This document shows, piece by piece, positions 6,379 to 14,378 of a DNA stretch of 38,161 bases. The position numbers were made by a program, and so were the translations under genes. This stretch comes from JAKZSU01 sp047517485 (GTDB taxonomy: Bacteria > Pseudomonadota > Alphaproteobacteria > UBA7887), in assembly GCA_047517485.1 (NCBI GenBank), contig JAKZSU010000211.1:1-38161 (forward strand). The letters run 5' to 3'. Below the pieces are notes generated by a model. It searched no databases. It saw only the letters and a list, made by a program, of their open reading frames with translations, and was not told the origin of the DNA. Position 1 is the first letter of the stretch. Every line of letters begins with the position of its first letter.

Positions 6379-7853
6379 AAAAGAGATCCTTGTGAGCCGT
6401 CGTCTTTTCGCGGGCGTGGCCGCGCGGCCGCGGCGCCGGTAACCCGCGCGCCGATCCGGCCGTCGTGGAATTCGAGCGCGACATCGGCTGCCGCGCGCGC
6501 GCCGGCGACCGTCGACACCACCGCGTCGTCGGCGCCGTGTATCACCGCGTACCCTCGCGCCAACACATTGCGATAGCTGAAACTTTCGAGAAGCGCGCCG
6601 ACCGCCCCGATGCGCCGGCCGCGATCGGCGACCACCCGTTCGTACGCCGCTTCGAGCCGCCGGTCGGCGGTCCATCGTTGGGCGCTATTCGCCGCGCGTT
6701 CGAAACCCGAGCGCATTGAAGCGTCGAACCGCTGCGCCTTGAGATCGAGCGCCGCCCGCGCCCGGGCGATCTGGTCGCGCGGGCTCTTGAGACCGAGCCC
6801 GGCCCGGCTCAAGCGCGCGCCGCCGCGCTCGAGAAACACCGCCATCATCCGGCGCAGATTCTCCACCCGATCGTCGAGCCGTTGGCCGGCCTCGCCGAGC
6901 AGCGCCTGCGGCCGCGGCAGGCCGCGCGCCAGGCCCTCGACCGCGCGCCGCCGGGTCTCGATCATCCGCGCCATGCCGCGCGCCAATTGCCCGGCGGTAT
7001 CGAGCAGCCCGAGGCTGAGCTCGGCGCGCACCGGCACCGCCATTTCCGCCGCCGCGGTGGGGGTCGGCGCGCGCCGGTCGGCGGCGAAATCGATCAACGT
7101 GGTATCGGTCTCGTGACCGACCGCGCTGATCAGCGGGATCGCGCTCATCGCCGCCGCGCGCACCACCACTTCCTCGTTGAACGCCCACAGATCCTCGATC
7201 GAGCCGCCGCCACGGGCGACGATCAACAGATCGGGCCGTGCCACCGCGCCATCCGCCGCCAAGCCATTGAAGCCTTGAATCGCCGCCGCGATCTGCGCCG
7301 CCGCCTTATCGCCCTGCACCACCACCGGCCAGAGCAACACGGTGCGCGGAAAACGGTCGGCGAGACGATGGAGAATATCGCGAATTACCGCCCCGGTCGG
7401 CGAGGTCACGACGCCGATGACGTCGGGCAAAAACGGAATCGCCTGCTTACGGTCGTCGTCGAACAGGCCTTCGGCGGCGAGCGCCTTGCGGCGTTCCTCG
7501 AGCAGCGCGAGCAACGCGCCGGCGCCGGCGACGGTCATCGATTCGATCACCAGCTGGTATTTCGACCGCGCTGGGTAAGTCGTCAGCCGCCCCTCGCACA
7601 CCACTTCCAGTCCGTCCACGGGCTCCAGTCCCAACCCGCGCGCGACCCCGCGCCACACCACCCCGTCGATCACCGCCTTCTCGTCCTTGAGCGCGAGATA
7701 GAGATGGCCCGAAGCGGCGCGCTTGAACCCTGAGATTTCGCCGCGCACCCGGACCCGCTGAAAGGCCCCCTCGACGGTACGCTTGAGCGCGGCCGAGACC
7801 TCGCTCACCGAATATTCGGGAATGTTGCTGGCGACAATCGAGTCTTCTGACAT
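6375..7853 (-). CDS. xseA: Exodeoxyribonuclease VII large subunit
   Basis: The 492-residue large subunit of the cytoplasmic nuclease that degrades single-stranded DNA with XseB. The N-terminal OB-fold (about 10-110) reads EYSVSEVSAALKRTVEGAF and RGEISGFK. The central catalytic domain has GVVTSPTGAVIRDI, DLLIVARGGGSIEDLWAFN and SAVGHETDTTLIDFAADRRA. A long coiled region and the C-terminal RGYAVI segment follow. The frame is open upstream, but the ATG at 7851-7853 matches the family N-terminus. It is divergent from purD and overlaps the M23 peptidase start. xseB is not in the window. Confidence 0.96.
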   Translation of the reverse strand: MSEDSIVASNIPEYSVSEVSAALKRTVEGAFQRVRVRGEISGFKRAASGHLYLALKDEKAVIDGVVWRGVARGLGLEPVDGLEVVCEGRLTTYPARSKYQLVIESMTVAGAGALLALLEERRKALAAEGLFDDDRKQAIPFLPDVIGVVTSPTGAVIRDILHRLADRFPRTVLLWPVVVQGDKAAAQIAAAIQGFNGLAADGAVARPDLLIVARGGGSIEDLWAFNEEVVVRAAAMSAIPLISAVGHETDTTLIDFAADRRAPTPTAAAEMAVPVRAELSLGLLDTAGQLARGMARMIETRRRAVEGLARGLPRPQALLGEAGQRLDDRVENLRRMMAVFLERGGARLSRAGLGLKSPRDQIARARAALDLKAQRFDASMRSGFERAANSAQRWTADRRLEAAYERVVADRGRRIGAVGALLESFSYRNVLARGYAVIHGADDAVVSTVAGARAAADVALEFHDGRIGARVTGAAAARPRPRKDDGSQGSLL

Positions 7854-7874
7854 GGCGGCGGATACTATACCAAT

Positions 7875-7903
7875 TTGACAGCCGGCAGGGCTTGCGCTGC
7901 TAT
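7875..7903 (+). promoter_or_regulatory. Sigma-70-type promoter for purD
   Basis: TTGACA at 7875-7880 and TGCTAT at 7898-7903 are separated by exactly 17 bases in the 86-base gap between divergent xseA and purD, with about 36 bases to the purD start. Confidence 0.6.
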
Positions 7904-7939
7904 GCTGCGCAAGGGTCAATATCCGGCGCGGGAGCAAGC

Positions 7940-9214
7940 ATGAAAATACTGGTGGTCGGCGCGGGGGGCCGCGAGCACGCGCTGTGCTGGGCGATCGCCA
8001 AATCGGCACTGTGCGACGCGCTGTACTGCGCGCCGGGCAACGGCGGCATCGCGCGGCACGCCACCTGCGTCGCCATCGGATCGGACGCGATCGACGAGTT
8101 GGTCGCGTTTTGCCAGACCGAATCGATCGATTTCGTCGTCGTCGGCCCCGAGGCGCCACTGGTCGCCGGCCTCGCCGACCGCTTGGAAGACGCCGGCATC
8201 GAGACATTCGGGCCAAGCGCCAAGGCAGCGCAGTTGGAAGGATCAAAGGTGTTTACCAAGCAACTTTGCCAGCGCCACGGCATCCCCACCGCCGCGTTCG
8301 CCCAATTCACCGACGTCGAGGCGGCGAAAGCGCACGTCCGCGAGCACGGCGCGCCGCTGGTGGTCAAGGCCGACGGCCTCGCCGCCGGCAAGGGCGTCAC
8401 CGTCGCGCACACCATCGACGAGGCGCTCGCCGCCCTCGACGCCATCGCCGCCGGCGCGTTCGGCGCGGCTGGTGCATCGATCGTCGTCGAGGATTATGTC
8501 GATGGCGAGGAAGCGAGCTTCTTCGCCCTGGTCGACGGCGAAACCGCGCTGCCCCTGGTCGGCGCGCAAGACCACAAGGCGGTCGGCGAAGGCGACACCG
8601 GCCCCAATACCGGCGGCATGGGTGCCTATTCGCCGGCGCCGATCCTCGACGACGCGATGGCGGCGCGGGTGATGCGCGACATTATCGAACCAACGGTGCG
8701 CGGCATGGCGGCCGAGGGGATGCCCTTCAAGGGCGTGCTCTACGCCGGGCTGATGATCACCGAGGCGGGGCCGCAACTGCTCGAATTCAACGTCCGCTTC
8801 GGCGACCCCGAATGCCAAGTGCTGATGGCACGGCTCAAATCCGACATCCTGCCGGCACTAATGGCGGCGCGCGACGGCGAACTCGCCCACTTCGACCTGC
8901 GCTGGCGCGACGAGCCCGCGCTGTGCGTGGTGATGGCGTCAAAGGGCTATCCGGGATCTTACGAAAAAGGCACCCCAATCAAGGGCTTGCGCGCACTGGA
9001 GGCGGAAGACGGCGACGGCGACCTGGTCGTCTTCCACGCCGGCACCGCCGCCGACGGCGACGACTACGTCGCGACCGGCGGCCGCGTCCTCGGCATCACC
9101 GCCCGCGGCGCGACGGTCGCCGAGGCCCAGGCCCGCGCCTACGCCGCCGTCGACCGCATCGACTGGCCGGCCGGCTTCTGCCGCCGCGACATCGCTTGGA
9201 GGGCGATCGCCTGA
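7940..9214 (+). CDS. purD: Phosphoribosylamine-glycine ligase
   Basis: The 424-residue GAR synthetase joins glycine to phosphoribosylamine with ATP, the second step of purine synthesis. The N-terminal domain begins MKILVVGAGGREHAL and has CAPGNGGIA. The ATP-grasp domain has VVKADGLAAGKGV, GPNTGGMGAYSP and the metal site LEFNVRFGDPE. GGAG precedes the ATG at 7940; an upstream in-frame ATG (7892) lies within the promoter -10 region and is unlikely. A TTGACA/TGCTAT promoter lies upstream. The gene is single, not in a pur operon here. Confidence 0.96.
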   Translation: MKILVVGAGGREHALCWAIAKSALCDALYCAPGNGGIARHATCVAIGSDAIDELVAFCQTESIDFVVVGPEAPLVAGLADRLEDAGIETFGPSAKAAQLEGSKVFTKQLCQRHGIPTAAFAQFTDVEAAKAHVREHGAPLVVKADGLAAGKGVTVAHTIDEALAALDAIAAGAFGAAGASIVVEDYVDGEEASFFALVDGETALPLVGAQDHKAVGEGDTGPNTGGMGAYSPAPILDDAMAARVMRDIIEPTVRGMAAEGMPFKGVLYAGLMITEAGPQLLEFNVRFGDPECQVLMARLKSDILPALMAARDGELAHFDLRWRDEPALCVVMASKGYPGSYEKGTPIKGLRALEAEDGDGDLVVFHAGTAADGDDYVATGGRVLGITARGATVAEAQARAYAAVDRIDWPAGFCRRDIAWRAIA

Positions 9215-9245
9215 GGTATCAAAACCAGTCTCGAAGGGAAGCGAT

Positions 9246-9647
9246 ATGAACGATTCCACGCCTCGCAAGCCCGTTTCATTCGACGACCGACGCGCCAAAC
9301 TTTCGGACCTAGCCACGCGGTTTGTCGATGCCTTCAACCGCCGGGACATCGACGACGTCATGTCATTCTTCGCGACAAGCGCGGTCTATGAAGACGCCTA
9401 TGGCGACCGCCACGAGGGTCTATCGGCCATCAGAACCGCCTTCGAACCGGTCCTGGACGGGCGCCTGGGAGACATTCATTTCAGCGCCGACGACCGGTTC
9501 ATCGATGCCGATGATGGCAAGGTCATGGACAGTTGGCGATTGCGCATGCACATCGGCAAGGACAAGGAAAGTACCTTGCGCGGCTTGGACCTGCTGCATT
9601 TCAAAGGCAACAAACTAGTGCGCAAGATCACTTACAAGCAGGATTGA
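9246..9647 (+). CDS. NTF2-like / SnoaL-fold protein
   Basis: A 133-residue protein with the cone-shaped NTF2-like pattern: an N-terminal helix ATRFVDAFNRRDIDDVMSFF, then YEDAYGDRHEGLSAIRTAFEPVL, and strands ending in LDLLHFKGNKLVRKITYKQD. The family includes ketosteroid isomerases, polyketide cyclases and many proteins of unknown role, so no reaction can be named. AGGGAAG precedes the ATG at 9246. It follows purD by 31 bases and may be cotranscribed. Downstream lies the decayed copy of the racemase-like gene tail. Confidence 0.75.
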   Translation: MNDSTPRKPVSFDDRRAKLSDLATRFVDAFNRRDIDDVMSFFATSAVYEDAYGDRHEGLSAIRTAFEPVLDGRLGDIHFSADDRFIDADDGKVMDSWRLRMHIGKDKESTLRGLDLLHFKGNKLVRKITYKQD

Positions 9648-9678
9648 AAGCGGCGCCCGGACGGCGGCGGGGCTTGCC

Positions 9679-9890
9679 TCACCCCTCCATCGCAAACTCG
9701 CCACCGCGTCTTCATCCCACTCCAGACCGACGCCCGGCGACTCCGGAATCGAAATAGCCCCATCCGACACCGCGGAAGGCTCCTGCAAATTCGGGTGCGA
9801 CCAGTTCTGCCATTCGAGTCAGCGCGCGATTTTCGTCACCCGAATCAGGTGGGTGGAGAATTCCGGGTAGAGGTAGGTCGATATCGGATT
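9679..9890 (-). pseudogene. Decayed duplicate of the 3' end of the mandelate racemase-like gene
   Basis: This stretch matches 11077-11290 (the last ~70 codons of the gene at 11077-12174) in the same orientation, from the stop codon back to STHLYPEFS. The copy is dead. The catalytic histidine codon CAC has become TAC, a tryptophan codon has become TGA, and a small deletion near the end shifts the frame. No upstream part of the gene is present: the next reading frame on the same strand is the peroxiredoxin-like gene. The two copies are direct repeats flanking the ahpC-like/araC-like segment. Confidence 0.85.
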
Positions 9891-9914
9891 CCCGGCACAC
9901 CACCACCACCCGCC

Positions 9915-10595
9915 TCAAGCCATATGATGCGCCGCTTCCATCACCGCTTGCGGGCTCGGAGTTTTGGCGAATTCGTGGGGGCCGTCGCTGGCTTCCACAT
10001 GCACCCAGCGGACGATGCCGTGGCGGTCGATCAGGAAGCGGCCTTCGAGCATGACCCCGGCGGCGCCGACATCTGGTTCGACCTCGCCGGGTATCGATTG
10101 GTAGCCATCTTTTTGATTCAACGCGGCGATGGTCTCGGGGATCGTCGCCGGGTCCGGGAGTTCGCCCATCGGGTCGGGGACCGGGGTCGCGAACGACGTC
10201 GCGCTCAGATTGCGCGGCCAATCGTCGGGCTGGTCCGAGACCTGAAACTTCGGCAGGCCGTAACTTCGGTGGACGTCGGTTCGCGGGTCCGAAGCGATGG
10301 TCAACGGGCTCGGCCGATAGCGGAGATATTTATCGGCGCGCTCGGGGGTGGTGCTGACCACCACCAGGGTATCGATCCCGATCTCCTGAAGGCGGGCCTC
10401 GGTTTGCGCCAATTGCGTCAGGTGGCGGCGGCAAAACGGGCAGTGCAGACCGCGCACCAGGTTGAGAAACAGCCCGGACCGATGACGATAATCGTCGAGG
10501 CTGATCTGGCCCGCGCGGGTTATCGCATTCAAGGCGAAGGCCGGGGCCGGCTCGCCAACCGCGACGATTTCTTTCGATGTCTCCTGCATGGTCAT
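9915..10595 (-). CDS. AhpC/TSA-type thioredoxin-fold protein
   Basis: A 226-residue peroxiredoxin-like protein. VGEPAPAFALNAI opens the thioredoxin fold and LVRGLHCPFCRRHLTQL carries the redox cysteines Cys52 and Cys55 in a CPFC arrangement. Later segments include LVVVSTTPERADKYL, a DPRTDVHRSYGLP loop, and VMLEGRFLIDRHGIVRWVHVE near the C-terminus. It may act as a peroxidase or disulfide reductase; the substrate is not evident. Two ATGs are possible (10595 and 10589); a GGAG-type site precedes both. It is divergent from the AraC fragment and sits inside the segment flanked by the racemase-like repeats. Confidence 0.8.
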   Translation of the reverse strand: MTMQETSKEIVAVGEPAPAFALNAITRAGQISLDDYRHRSGLFLNLVRGLHCPFCRRHLTQLAQTEARLQEIGIDTLVVVSTTPERADKYLRYRPSPLTIASDPRTDVHRSYGLPKFQVSDQPDDWPRNLSATSFATPVPDPMGELPDPATIPETIAALNQKDGYQSIPGEVEPDVGAAGVMLEGRFLIDRHGIVRWVHVEASDGPHEFAKTPSPQAVMEAAHHMA

Positions 10596-10726
10596 GTCTC
10601 CTCTCCCTTGTTCGCGCCGGGCCGAAGCCCGGGTGTCGCGGTTAAGAATGCCAATCAAACGGCCGCGTCGTCAAATCCGGAGACCCTGAGACATCCCTCT
10701 TCGATCGGCGTCGGCGAGAAAGCGCC

Positions 10727-11074
10727 TTGCCGTGGCTCATCGCGCTGCAAGATGAGCGCCTGGGTCGGGTAGTCGATACCATCCTGGACGCGCCTGGCGA
10801 CCCGTACACGGTCGAATCACTCGCCGACATCGCGGCGATGAGCCGATCCGCGTTCGCCGAACATTTCACCGCCTCGTTCGGGCGTTCGCCGATGAACTTC
10901 GTCAACCACGGGCGCTTGCAGCATGCCGGGCAATTGCTCGAAGTCGGCAACAAGTCGATCGACGAGATCGCCAGGTCGGTCGGCTATTCCAGCCGCAGCC
11001 ATTTCTCGCAAGCCTTCAAGGATCACTCGGGCCCGCCGTCCAATACGTTCCGTACCCAAAAATACGCGGTTTAG
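10727..11074 (+). CDS. AraC-family DNA-binding domain lacking its sensor domain
   Basis: Its 115 residues comprise only the two helix-turn-helix motifs of an AraC regulator: VESLADIAAMSRSAFAEHF and IDEIARSVGYSSRSHFSQAF. The segment PWLIALQDERLGRVVDTIL is the usual linker after a cupin sensor domain in full-length (~290-residue) relatives, but that domain is absent. The frame opens only at 10646, after a TAA. The start given is a TTG without a strong ribosome site. It is either a remnant or a minimal regulator. It lies beside and divergent from the peroxiredoxin-like gene, so a full-length ancestor may have controlled that gene. Confidence 0.6.
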   Translation: MPWLIALQDERLGRVVDTILDAPGDPYTVESLADIAAMSRSAFAEHFTASFGRSPMNFVNHGRLQHAGQLLEVGNKSIDEIARSVGYSSRSHFSQAFKDHSGPPSNTFRTQKYAV

Positions 11075-11076
11075 GC

Positions 11077-12174
11077 TCACCCCTCCATCGCAAACCGCGC
11101 CACCGCGTCCTCATCCCATTCCAAGCCGACGCCGGGGGTGTCCGGGATTGAGATTTCGCCGTCCCCCACCGCATACGGCGCCCGCAAGATCGGGTGCGAC
11201 CAGTCCTGCCATTCGAGCCAGTGCGCGGTCTCCGTCACCCGCATCAAATGCGCTGAGAATTCCGGGTACAAGTGCGTCGACATCGGCACGCCGGCGGCGC
11301 CGCAGATCGCCGCCGAGCGGAGCCAGCCGGTGACCCCGCCGATACGCATCAGGTCGGGCATGTAGAGATCGCCGGCGCCGGCTTGCAGCGCTTGGAACAA
11401 CGCGCGCGGGCCGTAGAAGTTTTCGCCGAGCTGGACCGGCGTACGAAGATCGCTGGTGAGCTTGGCATAGCCGCGCATGTCGTCGTAGGGGATCGGTTCC
11501 TCGAACCAGACCAGGCCTTGGTCGTCGAGCGCGTGGCAACGGGCGAGTGCCTTGTCGAGGGCGAGGCCCTGATTGAAATCGCACATCAGCCGCACGTCTT
11601 CGCCAGCGGCCTCGCGCACCGCGGAGATTGCGCGCAAATCGTCGGCCAGGGCGTCGCGCCCAATGCGCAACTTCAGCGCGGTGAACCCACCCTCGGCGAG
11701 CAACTCGGAAGCCTCTTGCGCCAAGCCCCCGAGGGGGGTGAGCCAGAGGCCGTTGCTGTTGTACGCCGACACCGGCGCCCGCGTGCCACCCAACAAGGTC
11801 ACCAGCGGCACCCCGGCCGCCTTGGCGAGCGCGTCCCACGCCGCCATGTCGAGGCCCGAGACCGCGATCAGCGAGGCGCCTTCGAGGCCGATCAGGTTGA
11901 GCGATTTGCGGCCGTGCTTGAAACCATCGAACGGGACGATCGGTTGGCCCTTGAGTTCGTCGACCAGATCCTCGATCGCCGGCACCAGATAGCGCGCCGA
12001 TTTGGCGATGTAGGGCGCGAGATAGCTGCGCCCGACGATCCCTTCCTCGGTGGCGAGATCGATCAGGATCAGCGGCCATTCGGTGAACGTGCCGACCTTG
12101 GCGACGACGGGGCGCGCCAGCGGCACCAGAACCGGCCGCACCGTGACATCGCGAATGGTGAGTTGGGTGGTCAT
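11077..12174 (-). CDS. Mandelate racemase/muconate lactonizing-type enolase superfamily enzyme
   Basis: A 365-residue enzyme with the capping domain (1-130) and barrel of the enolase superfamily, which abstract a proton next to a carboxylate. Residues align with Pseudomonas mandelate racemase at a constant offset of +4: Lys168, Arg170 (Lys in the racemase), metal ligands Asp199, Glu225 and Glu251, the Asp274-His301 dyad, and Glu321. The Lys-to-Arg change at 170 removes one of the two acid/base residues, so a racemase role is less likely than a one-base reaction such as dehydration or epimerisation; the substrate is unknown. It is divergent from the amidase by 74 bases. A decayed copy of its 3' end lies at 9679-9890. 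Confidence 0.88.
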   Translation of the reverse strand: MTTQLTIRDVTVRPVLVPLARPVVAKVGTFTEWPLILIDLATEEGIVGRSYLAPYIAKSARYLVPAIEDLVDELKGQPIVPFDGFKHGRKSLNLIGLEGASLIAVSGLDMAAWDALAKAAGVPLVTLLGGTRAPVSAYNSNGLWLTPLGGLAQEASELLAEGGFTALKLRIGRDALADDLRAISAVREAAGEDVRLMCDFNQGLALDKALARCHALDDQGLVWFEEPIPYDDMRGYAKLTSDLRTPVQLGENFYGPRALFQALQAGAGDLYMPDLMRIGGVTGWLRSAAICGAAGVPMSTHLYPEFSAHLMRVTETAHWLEWQDWSHPILRAPYAVGDGEISIPDTPGVGLEWDEDAVARFAMEG

Positions 12175-12248
12175 GGGTCCCCTCCGATTGTCGCCGTGTC
12201 GATTGTGATAGGCTCCAGCGGCGTGTTTGTCACCGGGGCGAAGAAATT

Positions 12249-13502
12249 ATGAGCATATTCAATGCCGAAAAGGCGACGTCGCGAGCGCTGGTCGAAGCGT
12301 GCCTCGAACGGATCGACGCGCGCGAGGACGAAGTGCACGCGTGGCAATACCTCGATCGCGACGCAGCGCTGGCGCAAGCCGATGCGCGCGATTCCACGCC
12401 CGACCGGCACGGTCCGCTGCACGGCGTTCCGATCGGCGTTAAAGACATTATCGACACCGCCGATATGCCGACCACCTGCGGCTCGCCGATTTATGACGGC
12501 CATCGGCCGGGCCGGGATGCGGCGTGCGTCACCCGGTTGCGCGCCGCCGGCGCGGTGATCCTCGGCAAGACCGTGTCCACCGAGTTCGCCACTTTTCAGC
12601 CGCCAAAGACCCGCAACCCGCACAACACCGCGCACACGCCTGGCGGTTCGTCGTCGGGCTCGGCGGCCGCCGTCGCGTGCGGCATGGTGCCGGCGGCGCT
12701 CGGCAGCCAGACCGCGGGCTCGGTGATCCGGCCGGCGGCGTTCTGCGGGGTGGTCGGCTTCAAGCCGAGTTTCGGCGCGATCGATCTCGCCGGGGTCAAG
12801 GCCTTGGCGGCGAGCCTCGATACGCTGGGCAGCTTCGCCCGCGGCGTCGACGGCGCGGCGCTGGTCGCGCGCGCCATCGCGGCGGCCGACGGGCCGCTCG
12901 GTGAAGCGGATGCCGGGGCACTGCCACCGCCCAGTATCGCGCTTTGCCAATCCGGCGAATGGGCCGAGGCGGATCCCGCCACCCATGCCGCGCTCGACGC
13001 CGCGCTCGATCGCCTCGACGCCGCCGGCGCCGCCACCGCGCGCTGCGATATGCCGCCGCCGTTCGTCGACTTGGTCGGCATTCAGAACACAATCTTGAAC
13101 GGCGAAATGGCGACCGCGCTCGCCTTCGAACACCAGAACCATACCGATCAACTTAGCGAAGGCCTCTTGACGGCGCTCGAAGAAGGCGCGGCTTACCCGC
13201 CGGGTCGTCTCGACGATGCCCGCGCGGCGGCGGAAGCCTGCCGGGCGCGCGAGGCCGAGCTGTTCGCCGGCCACGACCTGCTGCTCGCGCCGTCCGCCGC
13301 CGGCGAGGCACCGCTCGCCGAGACCACCGGCGATCCGCTGTTCAACCGCGCCTGGACCGCCCTCCATGTGCCCTGCTTTACCCTGCCGGTGGTCACCGGC
13401 CCGAACGGTCTGCCGATCGGCATTCAGCTGATCGCGCGGCGCGGCGATGACTCGCGGCTGATTTCCTGGGCGCGTTGGGCGGAGCGTGTATTCACGCCAT
13501 GA
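12249..13502 (+). CDS. Amidase signature-family hydrolase
   Basis: A 417-residue cytoplasmic amidase. The Ser-cisSer-Lys triad is visible: Lys65 in GVKDIIDT, Ser134 in PGGSSSGSAAAVA and nucleophile Ser158 in SQTAGSVIRPA. Spacing between these residues is that of malonamidase E2. The C-terminus has the family PNGLPIGIQLI phrase. The family includes GatA, but no gatB or gatC is adjacent and the protein is shorter than GatA (~480), so it is probably a metabolic amidase of unknown substrate. It is divergent from the racemase-like gene and followed by the gamma-glutamylcyclotransferase-like gene after 29 bases. Confidence 0.88.
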   Translation: MSIFNAEKATSRALVEACLERIDAREDEVHAWQYLDRDAALAQADARDSTPDRHGPLHGVPIGVKDIIDTADMPTTCGSPIYDGHRPGRDAACVTRLRAAGAVILGKTVSTEFATFQPPKTRNPHNTAHTPGGSSSGSAAAVACGMVPAALGSQTAGSVIRPAAFCGVVGFKPSFGAIDLAGVKALAASLDTLGSFARGVDGAALVARAIAAADGPLGEADAGALPPPSIALCQSGEWAEADPATHAALDAALDRLDAAGAATARCDMPPPFVDLVGIQNTILNGEMATALAFEHQNHTDQLSEGLLTALEEGAAYPPGRLDDARAAAEACRAREAELFAGHDLLLAPSAAGEAPLAETTGDPLFNRAWTALHVPCFTLPVVTGPNGLPIGIQLIARRGDDSRLISWARWAERVFTP

Positions 13503-13507
13503 ACGGC

Positions 13508-13543
13508 CAATGAGCGGCCCATGAGCGGCCCATGAGCGGCGGC
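13508..13543 (+). repeat. Three tandem copies of an 11-base unit around a start codon
   Basis: The unit ATGAGCGGCCC recurs at 13510, 13521 and 13532 (the last diverging at its end). The first two copies each form a four-codon reading frame (Met-Ser-Gly-Pro, stop) whose TGA overlaps the next ATG. The third copy is the start of the following gene. Confidence 0.8.
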
Positions 13544-14143
13544 GACCGGGTGTTCGGGTTCGGCTCGCTGGTCGAGGTCGCGGCGCTCGCCGACTATCTC
13601 GGCCGCGGGCGGTTCGCCGCCGACGACTTTCAACAATGCCGGCTTCGCGACTTTCGCCGCGCATGGAATATCGCCCGTGACAATGGCGATGACATTCCCG
13701 GGCTCGATTATTTCGTGCACAGCGCCACCGGCGCGCGGGTCGCCGGGTTCATCGTCTCGGTCAATGTTCGCCCGGCCCCCGGCCACTGGGTGAATGGCAT
13801 TGCGTTTCGCGCCACCGCCGACGAGATCGCCATCCTCGATCGCCGCGAAGCCAACTACGATCGCATCGACGTCACGAAATTGATCGCGCCCGCGCCGGGC
13901 GAACGGGTCTGGGTCTATCGCGGCAAGGCGGTGGCGGAAGCGCGCTATGCCCAAGGCGTGGCGACCGGGACGGCGATGATCAACAGCGCCTATCACACGG
14001 TGGTTCACTTGGCTTTCGAATCGCACGGCGCCGATTTTCTCGCCGACTATTTGGCGTCGACCGATCCGCCCGAGGTGCCGCTGCGACCGCTGCGGCGGTC
14101 CGCGGATCTTAGAGTCTTTCCGGGCTTAATTGAATCGGATTGA
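13532..14143 (+). CDS. Gamma-glutamylcyclotransferase-like protein
   Basis: A 203-residue protein of the gamma-glutamylcyclotransferase fold: VFGFGSLV near the N-terminus is the substrate loop (YGSL in relatives) and REANYDRIDV contains the conserved acidic residue region. The family releases 5-oxoproline from gamma-glutamyl peptides, though many members are uncharacterised. The ATG at 13532 is the third of three repeated ATGAGCGGC units; the earlier two are closed by stop codons after four codons. The last ten residues (RVFPGLIESD) and the stop codon are encoded by the terminal inverted repeat of a mobile palindromic element, so the native C-terminus has been replaced. Confidence 0.78.
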   Translation: MSGGDRVFGFGSLVEVAALADYLGRGRFAADDFQQCRLRDFRRAWNIARDNGDDIPGLDYFVHSATGARVAGFIVSVNVRPAPGHWVNGIAFRATADEIAILDRREANYDRIDVTKLIAPAPGERVWVYRGKAVAEARYAQGVATGTAMINSAYHTVVHLAFESHGADFLADYLASTDPPEVPLRPLRRSADLRVFPGLIESD

Positions 14144-14378
14144 CCGCACCCCCGCTGCCCCTGGCTAGGCGCGCGGTGCCGCGCGATGCGTGTGCATCGG
14201 GCAAGCCGCGCAACGAAGTCCAGGGGCCGCGGGAGCGCGGCCTTCGGTGGGCCATATTGGCTTTTCGCGCAGCTGGCGTCGCTCGGCCGATGCACACCCA
14301 TCGCCCGTCGCGCCGCGCCTACCCGAAAAGCCAATTTGGCCCATCAATCTGCTTCAATTAAACCCGGCAAGACTCTAA
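14109..14378 (+). repeat. MITE-like palindromic element A
   Basis: About 270 bases bounded by 35-base terminal inverted repeats (14109-14143 and 14344-14378) matching at 31 of 35 positions, beginning TTAGAGTCTT. The inside is GC-rich with nested palindromes around GATGCGTGTGCATC and GATGCACACCCATC and an AATTTGGCCCA motif. It shares this core with the elements at 34556-34820 and 32123-32270. It has no protein gene. It lies between convergent genes and provides the stop codon of both. Confidence 0.85.

Noticed and set aside
7854..8246. N-terminal extension of xseA
   Set aside because: It crosses the purD promoter and coding region antisense and is arginine-rich; the family N-terminus begins at 7853.
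13508..13543. CRISPR-like short repeats
   Set aside because: Three 11-base units in tandem without spacers; no CRISPR array or cas gene anywhere in the window.
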